Of a DNA stretch of 64,000 bases, positions 43,474-53,780 are shown piece after piece (the first letter of the stretch is position 1; each line of letters opens with the position of its first letter). Source of the DNA: Streptococcus suis (GTDB lineage: Bacteria > Bacillota > Bacilli > Lactobacillales > Streptococcaceae). Below the pieces are notes generated by a model that searched no databases, was not told the DNA's origin, and saw only the letters and a list, made by a program, of their open reading frames with translations. Where the stretch lies: the NCBI RefSeq assembly GCF_024509525.1, contig NZ_JAMWEM010000001.1:62001-126000 (forward strand), read 5' to 3'. A program made the translations under genes and the position numbers.

Positions 43474-44173
43474 TTCCCTTTATATAGTATCCTACTCCAC
43501 GGCGAGTCAAAATATATTCCGGACGGCTTGGGATGTCCTCTATTTTTTCCCTTAAACGGCGAACAGTGACATCCACCGTCCGCACGTCACCAAAATAATC
43601 ATAACCCCAGACAGTTTCTAACAAATGCTCACGCGTCATCACTTGCCCCATATGATTGACTAAGTGATGCAGGAGTTCAAATTCGCGGTGCGTTAACTCT
43701 AACTCCTTACCATGTTTTTTAGCAACAAAGGCATCTGGAACAATCACCAAATCTCCCAAAACCAACTCTGGTGTCGTTCCAGGAGACTCTAATTCCAATT
43801 GGGTCTCTGTCAACTCACTTCGACGCAGGAGTGCTTTAACACGTGCCTGCAATTCCCGATTAGAGAAAGGCTTGGTCACATAGTCATCCGCACCGATTTC
43901 CAGACCAATCACTTTATCAAATTCGCTATCTTTGGCTGACAGCATCAAAATCGGTACATTACTCGTTTTGCGAATGGTCTTCGCAACTTCCAATCCATCA
44001 ATCTCTGGTAACATTAAATCCAAAATGACGATATCTGGGAATTCTGTTTCAAAAAGTTCTAAGGCCTGACGACCATCATAAGCTGTTACAACTTCGTATC
44101 CCTCGCGGGTCATATTAAATTTAATAATATCTGAGATTGGCTTTTCATCATCAACAACTAATATTTTTTTCAT
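43466..44173 (-). CDS. vicR: Response regulator VicR (WalR)
   Basis: 235 residues, OmpR type. Receiver domain with phospho-acceptor Asp in IVILDLMLP (about 52) and winged-helix domain ending [12 protein letters not shown]. Essential in several streptococci; activates peptidoglycan hydrolase genes such as pcsB. Start follows AAAAGGTGAAC; TATAAT at 44204-44209 (minus strand). First gene of vicRKX. Confidence 0.97.
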   Translation of the reverse strand: MKKILVVDDEKPISDIIKFNMTREGYEVVTAYDGRQALELFETEFPDIVILDLMLPEIDGLEVAKTIRKTSNVPILMLSAKDSEFDKVIGLEIGADDYVTKPFSNRELQARVKALLRRSELTETQLELESPGTTPELVLGDLVIVPDAFVAKKHGKELELTHREFELLHHLVNHMGQVMTREHLLETVWGYDYFGDVRTVDVTVRRLREKIEDIPSRPEYILTRRGVGYYIKGND

Positions 44174-44288
44174 TTCATGTTCACCTTTTTTGTTCTTCTT
44201 TCTATTATAACAAATTCCATCTGGTTTGGCACTTTATTAAACTATGTGACAAAACATAACATATAACATCTTGAATATTCTGAAAATG

Positions 44289-44317
44289 CTGACTTTTCAC
44301 ATTTTTGGTGTTAAGAT
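44289..44317 (+). promoter_or_regulatory. Promoter of the amino-acid ABC importer operon
   Basis: CTGACT (44289-44294), 17 bp, then TAAGAT (44312-44317) with TG one base upstream. Confidence 0.5.
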
Positions 44318-44350
44318 AAGGCCTATCATTACAATAAAAAGGAGAAACTT

Positions 44351-45112
44351 ATGGCCTTAGTAGAATTCAAAAATGTCAATAAATACTACGGAGACTACCA
44401 CGCACTCCGCAATATCAACTTGGAGTTCGAACCTGGTCAAGTCGTTGTACTACTCGGGCCTTCTGGCTCTGGAAAGTCAACTCTCATTCGTACCATTAAT
44501 GGATTGGAGGCTATTGATGAGGGGTCCCTCATTGTTAATGGACACGACATTTCCAAAACGTCTGTCAAAGAATTGGTCAGCCTCCGTAAAGAAGTCGGCA
44601 TGGTCTTCCAACACTTCAACCTTTATCCGCACAAAACAGTGTTAGAAAATGTTACATTGGCACCTACCAAAGTCTTAGGAATTGACAAGACCACTGCTGA
44701 AAAAACAGCACAAAAATACCTTAAGTTTGTAAACCTTTGGGACCGTAAAGATTCCTACCCAGCCATGCTTTCTGGCGGACAGAAACAACGTGTCGCTATT
44801 GCCCGCGGACTTGCCATGAAGCCTGAACTCTTGCTCTTTGACGAGCCAACTTCTGCCCTTGACCCTGAAACTATCGGTGATGTACTGGCCGTTATGCAGA
44901 AACTAGCCCGCGATGGTATGAACATGATCGTCGTGACACACGAAATGGGCTTTGCCCGTGAGGTTGCTGACCGCATCATTTTCATGGCGGAAGGCGAGGT
45001 CTTGGTGGATACGACAGACGTCAACGACTTCTTCGACAATCCGACCGAGCCACGCGCCAAGCAGTTCCTCAGCAAGATTATCAACCACGAATCCGACAAA
45101 GTAAAACTCTAG
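44351..45112 (+). CDS. glnQ: Polar amino-acid ABC importer ATPase (GlnQ-like)
   Basis: 253 residues. Walker A GPSGSGKST, signature LSGGQKQRVAIARG, Walker B LLLFDEPTSALDP and H-loop VTHEMGF are intact. The sequence is of the glutamine/glutamate/aspartate importer group. First of four genes; 10 nt before the binding-protein gene. ATG follows AAAGGAG. Two of its partners are broken in this sequence, so the system may be inactive. Confidence 0.92.
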   Translation: MALVEFKNVNKYYGDYHALRNINLEFEPGQVVVLLGPSGSGKSTLIRTINGLEAIDEGSLIVNGHDISKTSVKELVSLRKEVGMVFQHFNLYPHKTVLENVTLAPTKVLGIDKTTAEKTAQKYLKFVNLWDRKDSYPAMLSGGQKQRVAIARGLAMKPELLLFDEPTSALDPETIGDVLAVMQKLARDGMNMIVVTHEMGFAREVADRIIFMAEGEVLVDTTDVNDFFDNPTEPRAKQFLSKIINHESDKVKL

Positions 45113-45122
45113 GAGGTCGCCT

Positions 45123-45961
45123 ATGACAGATAAAAAAGTACATCTTTTCTTGGCTATCCGCATGCTGATGATCAGCTGCCTGACCCTCTTTTTTATCAAC
45201 CAACCTGTCGCAAAGACAGAAACACCTACCGACCTATCTAACAGTGACCAGGTCCAAGCCATCATTGATAGAGGTGTTCTGCGGGTCGGCGTCAAGCAAG
45301 ACGTGCCAAACTTTGGCTATAAAAATCCTGACACCAATGAATTTGAAGGCATGGAAATTGACATTGCCCGCAAGATTGCAGACGAGTTAGGGGTTGACAT
45401 TGAATTCACTCCCGTTACGGCTCAAACCCGAGGACCGCTCCTTGATAACGGTCAAGTCGATATGGTCATCGCTACCTTTACTATTACAGAAGAACGCAAG
45501 CTCCTCTATAATTTCACCAGTCCTTACTACACCGATGCCGTTGGTTTCTTGGTCAATAAGGACAGCGGCATCACTAACTTTGAGGACCTTGACGGCAAGA
45601 ATATTGGAGTAGCTCAGGGTTCCATTACCCGCAGTCTGATTTCTGAACTAGCTGATAAGTATGGGATTGAAGTAACTTTGCCGAGCTAGGTTCCTATCCA
45701 GAGCTGTCTGTGTCCTTACGAGCTCATCGCATCGATGCCTTCTCGGTTGACCAATCCATTCTTTCTGGTTATGTCAGCTCCAAGTCTCAACTCATGGACT
45801 TCAGCTTCTCAGCTTCAGACTATGGTATCGTGACTAAATTATCTAATAAAGACCTTAACGACTACTTAAACACTCTGATTGAAGAATGGACAGCAGACGG
45901 TAGCCTACAAGCCATTTATGACGCTAACGGGCTCAAGCCTGTGACCGAAACTGACGAATAG
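45123..45961 (+). pseudogene. Amino-acid binding protein, single-base frameshift
   Basis: Solute-binding protein (SBP_bac_3 type) with an N-terminal hydrophobic segment. VLRVGVKQDVPNFGYKNP and GMEIDIARKIADELGVDIEF lead to GIEVTLPS and a stop at 45687-45689. In another frame the protein continues as ELGSYPELSVSLRAHRID to the end at 45961. Adding one T in ACTTTGCC (about 45678-45685) restores VTFAELGSYPEL. Full length would be about 279 residues. A real mutation or a base-calling error. Confidence 0.85.
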
Positions 45962-45976
45962 AAAGGTAAAACTGCC

Positions 45977-46674
45977 ATGACTATCTTAACCACTAGTCCA
46001 TACGCTCTGGAAAATTGGGTGGCCTACTTCAACGACTTCCCACTCTTTTTCCAAGGTTTCCTCTTTACCTTAGCCATTTCTGTCGGTGCCTTTATCATGG
46101 CCATGTTGCTGGGAATTGTCTTTGGTAGCCTGTCTTCTAGTAAGAACAAAGCGTTAAAACTCTTAGCTCGTATCTATGTCGAGTATTATCAGAATACACC
46201 GCTCTTGGTGCAATTCATGATTGTCTATTACGGGTTGCCTTTGATTTCTAACTACGTCCTCATGCCATCGATATATTGGACCGCCGTTATCTGCGTGGGC
46301 TCTATCACGGTGCCTATATCGCCGAGGTCATTCGGGCTGGTATTGAGGCCGTTCCAACTGGTCAAACCGAGGCCGCTCTTTCTCAGGGATTTACCCAGGC
46401 TGAGACCATGCGGATCATCATCTTGCCGCAAGCCATTCCAACCATTTTACCACCATTGACCAATCAGGTTGTGAATTTGATAAAAAATACGGCTACAGTG
46501 GCCATTATCTCTGGTGCGGACATCATGTTCCTGACAAAATCATGGTCTGCCATGAATGCTAACTACATCCCAGCCTTTGCTGGTGCTGCCTTTCTCTACT
46601 TCATCATGTGCTTCCCTGTCGCTAGCTGGGGCCGCCGTATTGAAGAGAAAAACAAGGCAACCTATTCTCACTAA
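45977..46674 (+). pseudogene. Amino-acid ABC permease, single-base frameshift
   Basis: HisM/GlnP-type permease. The first part (FPLFFQGFLFTLAISVGAFI to IYWTAVICVG) and the second (LYHGAYIAEVIRAGIEAVP, containing the conserved EAA loop EAALSQGFTQAE, to the end) are in different frames. Adding one G in GTGGGCTCTATCAC near 46300 restores VGLYHGAYIAEV. Full length about 232 residues with five helices. This is the second frameshift in the same operon. Confidence 0.85.
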
Positions 46675-46686
46675 GGAGGTGGAAGC

Positions 46687-47346
46687 ATGGATTATGTTTT
46701 AGAATTACTCAAACCTTCAACCTTCCAACTCTTGTGGAATGGTCTGAAGCTAACCCTCTATATTTCCAGCATTTCCGTGGTCTTGTCTGTCCTTTTTGGT
46801 ATGATTTTGGCCATTATGCGAAATGGAAAAAATCCACTCTTCAAGTGGATTGCAACAATCTATATCGAGTTTGTCCGAAATGTGCCTAACTTGCTCTGGA
46901 TTTTCACGGTCTTCTTGGTCTTCCAAATGAAGTCAACGCCCGCTGGTATTACTGCTTTTACCATTTTTACCACGGCAGCCATGGCCGAGATTATCCGTGG
47001 TGGTCTAAACGCCATCGGACCGGGCCAAACCGAAGCTGGCTTGTCACAGGGTTTTACACCAGTGCAAATCATGGTCTATATCATCATGCCACAAGCTATC
47101 CGTAAGATGTTGCCAGCTATCATCTCACAGATTGTTACGGTCATCAAGGATACAAGCTTCCTTTACTCCGTTATCGCCCTGCAGGAACTCTTCGGAGCTA
47201 GTCAAATCCTCATGGGCCGCTACTTTGAGGCGGAGCAAGTTTTCGCCCTCTATCTTATGGTTGCTCTCATCTATTTTGTGATTAACTTTGCGATTTCAAG
47301 CCTGTCACGTTATGTAGCTAAGTCTTGGGCGAGTAGCATTGAATAA
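46687..47346 (+). CDS. Amino-acid ABC permease (GlnP-like)
   Basis: 219 residues with five membrane helices. FQLLWNGLKLTLYISSISVV at the start, the EAA loop EAGLSQGFTPVQIMVYIIMPQA (about 120-141) that contacts the ATPase, and KDTSFLYSVIALQELF are typical. Intact, unlike its partner. 12 nt after the broken permease gene, with AAGGAGG before the ATG. Last of the operon. Confidence 0.92.
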   Translation: MDYVLELLKPSTFQLLWNGLKLTLYISSISVVLSVLFGMILAIMRNGKNPLFKWIATIYIEFVRNVPNLLWIFTVFLVFQMKSTPAGITAFTIFTTAAMAEIIRGGLNAIGPGQTEAGLSQGFTPVQIMVYIIMPQAIRKMLPAIISQIVTVIKDTSFLYSVIALQELFGASQILMGRYFEAEQVFALYLMVALIYFVINFAISSLSRYVAKSWASSIE

Positions 47347-47420
47347 TGTACCAAAAAACTTCGTTCTACGATTTTTGAATTTCTAGACAGATGCCTCATA
47401 TATCATCAGACCACATTACC

Positions 47421-47453
47421 AAACCCCAGACAGTTTCCTAACTGCTAGGGTTG
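47421..47453 (+). terminator. Terminator of the amino-acid importer operon
   Basis: AACCCCAGACAGTT with AACTGCTAGGGTT, followed by a moderately T-rich tail. A similar hairpin ends the regulator gene at 50243-50286. Confidence 0.6.
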
Positions 47454-47527
47454 TTTATATGTTTTCATCGCTAACTCACCGCAAACATCAAAAGCAAAAA
47501 GATTATCAAATAAGTGAATAGACTTCT

Positions 47528-49120
47528 CTAACAATAGCAATTTAAGTCAATCACTTGTGTATAAAAAGCCTTCTTCTGCTCTGGTATATGGTGTTCGATG
47601 TTTAATACAGTACCAGGGTAATTCCGTAAAATAGTGCTCAACAGCTCGGCATTGACCACATCCAGACCCGATAAGGCTTCATCAACAAACAAAATCCCTT
47701 TCCTTTGTAATATTGCACGTGCAACTTCAAGCCTACGTTGTTCGCCATTTGACAACTGAATATCTTCTTTCCCTAACCGTGCATTCAACATTTCTAAATT
47801 AGCAAACTTTTCTAAGCCTACTTGTTCTAAAACCTGCAGCAAGCGATTATCTTCAATTGGAAAACCAAGCGTTAGATTAAACCGTAGGGTGTCAGTAAAG
47901 ACAAAAGAATTTTGGTCAATCACAGCGATATGGTCATATACTCTCTCTTCCCTAGTCTCTTGACCAATCCGAACTGTACCATCTAAAGCGGGAATCTCTC
48001 CTAGCAAGGTTTTGAATAAGGTTGATTTCCCAGTTCCTGAGCCACCAGTTACTAGCACCTTCTCCCCTTGTTGTATGAACAAATTGAGACCTTTTAACAA
48101 GACAGTGGAATCATAACCAATTGCTAGGTCTTTTGTCTCAATCTCCCCTTGCTTCATCTTTTTAGTTGGTAGAGCTTTTTCATCACTTAAGCCATATGCT
48201 TGGTTATTCAATGTGATCACTTCTAGTAAAGGCAAAGCTCCTATTATTTCGTTGACATAATAGACAGCTGAAATCAGCGGGGTTACAACTCGGTCAGAAG
48301 CCATATAAACCGAAAGCAATACTCCAAAGACAAGTTCCCCTGTACTAATCAAATAAACCCCATATAAAAAACCAACAAGTATTGATAAATTATAGAGCAG
48401 GCTTACAAAGAAGGAAGAAACTGCCTGCCTAAAATTCATGCTAAAGTAGCTACTCTCCATAGTGGCTAAGAGTTCTCCATTTTTGAAAAGAATATTTCCA
48501 ATCGCTTTAAAGCGTACCAGTAGCCAACGCGATGATAAACTTTCTTCCAGAGATAGTGCATAGGCTTGATTATTGACTTGCCAAGTCGTGGTACCATTCT
48601 TAATCCATTTGGCTGTTATCTTAGGTACCAGTGTCGGCAAGATACCAAAACCAATAAATACCAAGCCTAATTTCCAATTCTGTGACAGAACAAAAGTAAA
48701 TGCAAGGGCACCTTGAGCAAGGCAGTAACAGAGTTGAATACTGGCAGTTATGACTTTTTCTTGTATGACCGATACATCGGATAAGGATTTTGTTAAAAAA
48801 CTTGTTGAGGCAACATCTAATTGATTTTTTTGAAAGGAGGATTGTAAGATTGCCGTTCTCAAAAAGACACTCGTTTTTTGTAAAAATTTTCCTTTCAAAA
48901 AATTATAGGCTAGCTGGGCTAACAATAAAGCAACAAGACCCAAGCCCCAAAAAACAATCAAAGATACTACTGAGGCAAGATTTCCTTGCTCCATTCTAAT
49001 AGACAATTCTCCCATCACATAGGGAGACAAGATGCCATCAAAAGCAAAAAGAAATGAGCACAGTAGACAGCCTAAAAATAAAAACTTGAACTTAGAAATC
49101 AGAGTGATGAGATTTTTCAT
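47528..49120 (-). CDS. ABC exporter with fused membrane and ATPase domains
   Basis: 530 residues. Six membrane helices (about 1-310) and an ATPase domain: Walker A GGSGTGKST, signature LSNGEQRRLEVARA, Walker B GILFVDEALSGLD, then NIEHH as H-loop. It has the layout of peptide or drug exporters working as dimers. Start at 49120 follows AGGAGG; the longer frame is leader. It diverges from the PlcR-like regulator at 49335, which may control it. No peptide gene was found nearby, so the substrate is unknown. The end VIDLNCYC is short after the H-loop, suggesting a trimmed C-terminus. Confidence 0.87.
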   Translation of the reverse strand: MKNLITLISKFKFLFLGCLLCSFLFAFDGILSPYVMGELSIRMEQGNLASVVSLIVFWGLGLVALLLAQLAYNFLKGKFLQKTSVFLRTAILQSSFQKNQLDVASTSFLTKSLSDVSVIQEKVITASIQLCYCLAQGALAFTFVLSQNWKLGLVFIGFGILPTLVPKITAKWIKNGTTTWQVNNQAYALSLEESLSSRWLLVRFKAIGNILFKNGELLATMESSYFSMNFRQAVSSFFVSLLYNLSILVGFLYGVYLISTGELVFGVLLSVYMASDRVVTPLISAVYYVNEIIGALPLLEVITLNNQAYGLSDEKALPTKKMKQGEIETKDLAIGYDSTVLLKGLNLFIQQGEKVLVTGGSGTGKSTLFKTLLGEIPALDGTVRIGQETREERVYDHIAVIDQNSFVFTDTLRFNLTLGFPIEDNRLLQVLEQVGLEKFANLEMLNARLGKEDIQLSNGEQRRLEVARAILQRKGILFVDEALSGLDVVNAELLSTILRNYPGTVLNIEHHIPEQKKAFYTQVIDLNCYC

Positions 49121-49270
49121 AGAACCTCCTATTTGTCCGGCTAACGTACACTTCCATTTGTTCAATCTATTTCATTTATAACATGATTTTATGGTAAAAT
49201 CAACGAAAAATATGCTAAAAGAGAATTATTTTTAAATATATTGCTTAGACAACTATTATTTCCGAAAAAC

Positions 49271-49299
49271 TTGCTGTTTAAGAATTTTTCTTTTATAAT
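49271..49299 (+). promoter_or_regulatory. Promoter of the second PlcR-like regulator
   Basis: TTGCTG (49271-49276), 17 bp, TATAAT (49294-49299). The 20556-20601 operator motif is not present here. Confidence 0.6.
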
Positions 49300-49334
49300 A
49301 AAACCAGTAGAAAATTGAAAGAAATAGAGTATTT

Positions 49335-50215
49335 ATGAATATGTTAGGCGAAAAACTCAGATTAAGGCGGAAGGAACTCAAACTATCACAGAAAACTCTC
49401 GCAGAAGGTATTTGTGAACAAAGCCAAATCAGTAAAATTGAAAGAGGGAGTTTCATGCCCTCCGCTGAGCTTCTCTTCAAGCTATCCAAGCGTCTGGAAG
49501 TGCCTCTGGATTACTTTTTTAATGAACAAATCGAGGTTAAGTCTAATCTCTCTCATTTCAAACAATTATCATTAAAATTATTAGAGGATAGAAATTATGA
49601 CGATTTAGAATATATTTATCAATTGGAGGTAGAAAAAAGGGTATTTTATCCTTTGAAGACAAAATGTATCTGGAGTGGAGCAAGGCCATTATTGACTTTT
49701 ATAAATACAATCTAACATCTCAAGCCATCTCACATTTGGAACAAATTCTTCCAAGATTATCCTCTTCTACGGCCATTTATCTTAAAATCCTCAATACCTT
49801 ATCAAACTTTTATTCTCTAGTTGGACTTGAAGAAGAGTATGAAAAAAATTACCAACTTTTAAAAGAACTCTATCAAACCAAGGATTTGACAAATCAAGAA
49901 TGTCTTTTCGGCTATATCCGAATCCGTTTCAACTACGCTCACCATTTGCAATCACAGAAAAAATATAACGAAGCCATGCAAGAAGCGCTTGAAATGATTG
50001 AATTCTGTAAATCCAAGCAAACTAGCTACCAATTAGCTCCATTTTTAATCCTAGTCGGCAATGCTGGAGCATCCTTTTTAGACAAGGAACAGGTAAGGAA
50101 TTACTACTTAGAAGCAAGAGAATTGTGTCGTATCTACAATAATCCACTCATGCTCATGAAAATAGAAAGCTTTCTTAGTCAATTAGAAAACTCATCGTAT
50201 AATAGCTCTGAATAA
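49335..50215 (+). pseudogene. Second PlcR/TprA-like regulator, frameshifted in an A tract
   Basis: The helix-turn-helix part (GEKLRLRRKELKLSQKTLAEG, to about residue 62) closely resembles that of the regulator at 19642. After VEVEKR-like sequence a run of six A near 49633-49638 throws the frame. With seven A it continues as KKGILSFEDKMYLEWSKAIIDF through TPR-like helices to 50215, giving about 293 residues. Peptide binding by the TPR part is the family rule. No short peptide gene follows it. A slipped A tract, true decay or sequencing error are all possible. Confidence 0.8.
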
Positions 50216-50242
50216 CAAAACAAGAATCCCCAGGATTTACGA

Positions 50243-50286
50243 CAAACAACCCCAGACAGTTCAGACTGCTGGGGTATTTGTTTTCC
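50243..50286 (+). terminator. Terminator after the second regulator
   Basis: ACAACCCCAGACAG-type stem with CTGCTGGGGTATTTGTTTT. Confidence 0.7.
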
Positions 50287-50296
50287 TATAACAAAA

Positions 50297-50322
50297 AAGA
50301 CCAGGATTTCTCCCAGTCTTAG
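50297..50322 (-). terminator. Terminator after smpB
   Basis: AAGACTGGGA with TCCTGGTCTT, TTTTTTG on the minus strand; the stem overlaps the smpB stop. Confidence 0.7.
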
Positions 50323-50786
50323 CGACTATTGATAGCCTTCATGGTCCGTTTGATGTCACGGTCTTGTTCACGGCGTTTGATGGACTCTCGCTTGTCGTAG
50401 TCGTGCTTCCCTTTGGCAAGCCCTATCAGGACCTTGGCAAAGCCGTCCTTGATATAGACCTTGAGGGGCACCAGGGTCATCCCTGTTCCCTTGACCTCAT
50501 TGCCCAAGGACTCGATTTGCTTCTTCCGCAAGAGGAGCTTGCGGGTCCGTGTTGGGTCCTGGTTCCAGATATTGCCCTCATCATAGGGAGCAATATGTAC
50601 ATTGACTAGCCAAGCCTCGCCCTGCTTGATCTGGGCAAAGCCGTCCTTAAGGTTGATCCGCCCCGCACGAATGGACTTAATCTCCGTCCCCGTCAGAACC
50701 ATCCCCGCCTCCACTGTATCGACAATGGTATAGTCGTGGCGGGCTTTTTTATTCTGCGCAATCACATTGCCCTCACCCTTGGCCAT
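50319..50786 (-). CDS. smpB: SsrA-binding protein SmpB
   Basis: 155 residues. Binds tmRNA and brings it to stalled ribosomes. [29 protein letters not shown] and the basic tail [19 protein letters not shown] are conserved. ATG follows AAAAGGAG. It lies 2 nt after rnr; RNase R and SmpB also cooperate functionally in trans-translation. Confidence 0.97.
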   Translation of the reverse strand: MAKGEGNVIAQNKKARHDYTIVDTVEAGMVLTGTEIKSIRAGRINLKDGFAQIKQGEAWLVNVHIAPYDEGNIWNQDPTRTRKLLLRKKQIESLGNEVKGTGMTLVPLKVYIKDGFAKVLIGLAKGKHDYDKRESIKRREQDRDIKRTMKAINSR

Positions 50787-50788
50787 GC

Positions 50789-53158
50789 CTATCTCCTTTT
50801 CTTCTTGTTCTTTTTAGCCACTTCTTTGTAAAATGGTTTCTTTTTCTTGTCTTTTTCCCCACTTTTTGACTTGTGGTCTTTCCCAGACTTGTGATGTTTG
50901 CTGTCGCGACCAGCAGCTTCTTGTTTGTGGTGCTTGCCCCGTCCTCGCCCTGACCGATCATCACGGTCACGGTTAGAGTGACTAGCCGTTCTCCGCTTGG
51001 CTTTCAAAGCCTTTTCCACAATATCCAGCTCGGACGGCACGTGGGCAAAATCAATCTCCCCTGTCATCTTGTCCGCCCGCGTTAGCTTGATACGGATTGG
51101 CTGACCGACACGGAAGACTCGACCTGATTTTTCCCCCTGCAAGGTCAGAGTCCGCTCGTGGAACTGGTAGTATTCGTTGAGGTTGGTGATATGAATCAGA
51201 CCTTCAACCGTGTTTGGTAATTCGACAAAAAGACCAAACTTGACCACGCTAGACACGACACCATCAAACTCTTGCCCAACAAATTCTTGCATGAACTCTG
51301 CCTTTTTCATGGCTTCGACTTCCCGCTCTGCCTCAATGGCACGGCGTTCTAAACTGGACGAAGACTTGGCAAGCTCAGGGATGACCTGCTCAAAATGCTC
51401 TGCTTTTTCCGCAGGATTATGACCATAGTCCCGCACCATGCGGTGAACCAGCAAGTCGGGATAACGGCGGATAGGACTGGTGAAGTGGGTGTAGAACTCG
51501 GCACCCAGACCGTAGTGGCCGTGGTTGTGCTCCGAATAGCGTGCCTGCTGCATGGAACGCAGCAACATCATGTTGAGAACATCGGCATAAGGCTGGTCCT
51601 TGACCCGCTCCATGAGGTCCTGCAGGGCGTCCTGACTGATAGAGCTGGCCGTTCCATAGACGGTCAGGCCAAAGCTGGTCGCATAGTCGATGAACTTCTG
51701 CAGCTTGTCCGACTTGGGCTCCTCGTGGATCCGATAGATAAAAGGCAGGTCCAGTTTGGCAAAATGCTCAGCAACGCACTCATTAGCCGCCAGCATGAAG
51801 GACTCAATCATCCGCTCAGCAATGCCCCGCTGACGCAGTTGAATATCGACTGGCAGACCGTCCTTGTTGACGATGATTTTGGCTTCAGCTGTGTCAAAGT
51901 TGAGAGCACCGCGTTTGTAGCGCATGGCTTCTAGCGTCTCATGGAGTTTGATCATGAGCTCCACACTTGGCACGATAGCCTTGTACTTGTCCAGCTTTTC
52001 CTTGTTACCTGCAATCATGTCATTGACATCGGAATAGGTCATACGGAAGGTCGTTTTAATAACTGTCTGGCCAATCCAGTGCTTGACCACCTTGCCCTTG
52101 CGGTCAATTTCCATAATAGCCGACTGGGTCAGACGATCCACGTTTGGATTAAGGGAACAAATACCGTTTGACAGGCGTTCTGGCAACATTGGCACCACTC
52201 GGTCGGTCACATAGACAGACGTTCCCCGCTTGACAGCTTCCTGGTCCAAGGCTGAGCCTTCCGTCACATAGTAGCTGACATCAGCGATATGGACACCCAA
52301 CTCCAGATTGCCGTTCTTGAGTTGCTTGATATGGACCGCATCGTCCAAGTCCTTGGCATCTGCACCATCGATAGTAAAGATAATCTCATCTCGCAGGTCC
52401 AAGCGTCCTTCAAAGTCCTTCTCAGACGGACTTTCTGGTACTCGATTAGCCTCCGCCAAAACTTCATCTGGAAACTCCGATACGATGTCCATGGATTCCA
52501 AAACTTCCAAGACATCGATTCCCACATCGTCCTTGTGGCCCACTACGTCCCGAATGGTCGCAACAAAGTGGTCCCGTTTCTTGTTTGGATAGGCTTCAAT
52601 ATCAACTTTAAGGATTTCCGTTCCGGTCAATACCAGAGGTGACTTCTTGATGTAAATCTTCTGAGCGATTTTCTGGTTTTTAGACTTGATGTAGCCTGCA
52701 TATTCTGGCTTGTCTTCGTCAAAAACAATCAAGCCCACCGCTGTTTTTAGGCTATGTTCTAAAATATCAATGACTTCCGCTTCCGCAGCGGTTCCCTTGA
52801 GCCTATCCGCCACTTTCTTAATGGCCACTTCCACTCGGTCGCCCTCGATAGCGAAGTTGACATCGTCACGGCTGACAAAGAGATCATCTTCCTCTTCATC
52901 AATGGTCACAAAACCAAAGCCTGACTTGTGGGCACGAAAAATCCCCTGTAAGGTTACCTTGTTTTTGGATACTTTGGGTGCTGGCAGAGCGATTCGACCC
53001 GCATTGTCAAAGACAAGTTGACGACTGCCTTCCATGCTGGAAACCAGTTTGACCAAGTCAGTAAAGCTCTTGGCAGAGCTAGCTCCAAACTGGTCTGCTA
53101 ATTGATCCATAGTCACAGGACCAACTTCTTTAATATAGTTAATAATATCGTTTTTCAT
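50789..53158 (-). CDS. rnr: Ribonuclease R
   Basis: 3'-5' exoribonuclease that degrades structured RNA, about 789 residues. N-terminal helix-turn-helix, cold-shock domains, the RNB catalytic domain ([15 protein letters not shown] with the four Asp metal site, about 265-285), an S1 domain near 620-700 and a Lys/Ser/His-rich tail. I prefer ATG 53158; a TTG at 53173 is possible. The only AGGAG lies inside an 8-bp hairpin (53173-53196) upstream, so translation may be structure-controlled. Confidence 0.95.
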   Translation of the reverse strand: MKNDIINYIKEVGPVTMDQLADQFGASSAKSFTDLVKLVSSMEGSRQLVFDNAGRIALPAPKVSKNKVTLQGIFRAHKSGFGFVTIDEEEDDLFVSRDDVNFAIEGDRVEVAIKKVADRLKGTAAEAEVIDILEHSLKTAVGLIVFDEDKPEYAGYIKSKNQKIAQKIYIKKSPLVLTGTEILKVDIEAYPNKKRDHFVATIRDVVGHKDDVGIDVLEVLESMDIVSEFPDEVLAEANRVPESPSEKDFEGRLDLRDEIIFTIDGADAKDLDDAVHIKQLKNGNLELGVHIADVSYYVTEGSALDQEAVKRGTSVYVTDRVVPMLPERLSNGICSLNPNVDRLTQSAIMEIDRKGKVVKHWIGQTVIKTTFRMTYSDVNDMIAGNKEKLDKYKAIVPSVELMIKLHETLEAMRYKRGALNFDTAEAKIIVNKDGLPVDIQLRQRGIAERMIESFMLAANECVAEHFAKLDLPFIYRIHEEPKSDKLQKFIDYATSFGLTVYGTASSISQDALQDLMERVKDQPYADVLNMMLLRSMQQARYSEHNHGHYGLGAEFYTHFTSPIRRYPDLLVHRMVRDYGHNPAEKAEHFEQVIPELAKSSSSLERRAIEAEREVEAMKKAEFMQEFVGQEFDGVVSSVVKFGLFVELPNTVEGLIHITNLNEYYQFHERTLTLQGEKSGRVFRVGQPIRIKLTRADKMTGEIDFAHVPSELDIVEKALKAKRRTASHSNRDRDDRSGRGRGKHHKQEAAGRDSKHHKSGKDHKSKSGEKDKKKKPFYKEVAKKNKKKRR

Positions 53159-53172
53159 TTTAATGTTTACCA

Positions 53173-53196
53173 AGTGCTAGATAAACTCCTAGCACT
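53173..53196 (-). promoter_or_regulatory. Hairpin holding the only ribosome site before rnr
   Basis: AGTGCTAG and CTAGCACT pair perfectly, loop of 8 nt. AGGAG spans the stem and loop. The distance to ATG 53158 (about 27 nt) is too long for normal use, so the TTG at 53173 or another mechanism may apply. Confidence 0.5.
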
Positions 53197-53240
53197 ATTT
53201 CTCTTAATGTCCGTTAATATCCAGACGCAGTGGTTGATTG

Positions 53241-53688
53241 CTCCAACAATCCAGTGGATTGTTGGAGGTAGGAAATGAAACAAACAAAGTTTGTGTCAAA
53301 ACAATCTGGGGGAGTGAAACAGTCTGGGAATAGACTGTTTCAGCTGGTCACCTAGAAATGTGAAAGTGACCATTTGAAAACCCGAGCCTAGAAATAAAGT
53401 AGCGAGGAAAAGGAGGTCGGAAATGAAACAAACAAAGTTTGTGTCAAAACAATCTGGGGGAGTGAAACAGTCTAGGAATAGACTGTTTCAGCTGGTCACC
53501 TAGAAATGTGAAAGTGACCATTTGAAAACCTGAGCCTAGATATAAAGAAGCGAAGAAAAGAGGTGGGAGATAGGATTTGCGAATCAAATCTCATTTGTAC
53601 ATGTTCCACACTCCAACTATCCCTAACAAATGTTGTGAACTATGTTCGCTCCATTTCCAACCTCAACCTGTCCCCCAGACAGGTTGAG
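53241..53688. repeat. Hairpin array with a 148-bp tandem duplication
   Basis: Successive perfect hairpins: CTCCAACAATC/GATTGTTGGAG, ACAAAC/GTTTGT, TGAAACAGTCT/AGACTGTTTCA, TGGTCAC/GTGACCA. The segment from about 53263 is repeated with a 148-bp period (second copy from 53411). It ends with GAAC-TAT-GTTC and CTCAACCTGTC-CCCCA-GACAGGTTGAG (53662-53688), which matches the last unit of the adh array except that three stem pairs have changed on both sides. No coding function. Confidence 0.8.
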
Positions 53689-53741
53689 CTATGCGGAAGC
53701 GAGGGGACTCCTTTACATTTGTCGAGTTCTAGCTTACTCCC

Positions 53742-53773
53742 AAAAAAAGAGACCAAGAACAAGTTCCCAGTCT
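53742..53773 (-). terminator. Terminator after secG
   Basis: AGACTGGGAAC with GTTCTTGGTCT, followed by TTTTTTT on the minus strand. Confidence 0.85.
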
Positions 53774-53780
53774 GATATAT

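Noticed and set aside
49121..49334. A pheromone gene for the second PlcR-like regulator
   Set aside because: No short frame with a ribosome site and hydrophobic segment was found in the divergent gap or directly after the regulator.
53263..53558. CRISPR-like array of repeats
   Set aside because: The 148-bp period is far too long, there are only two copies, and there are no unique spacers or cas genes; it is a tandem duplication of hairpins.
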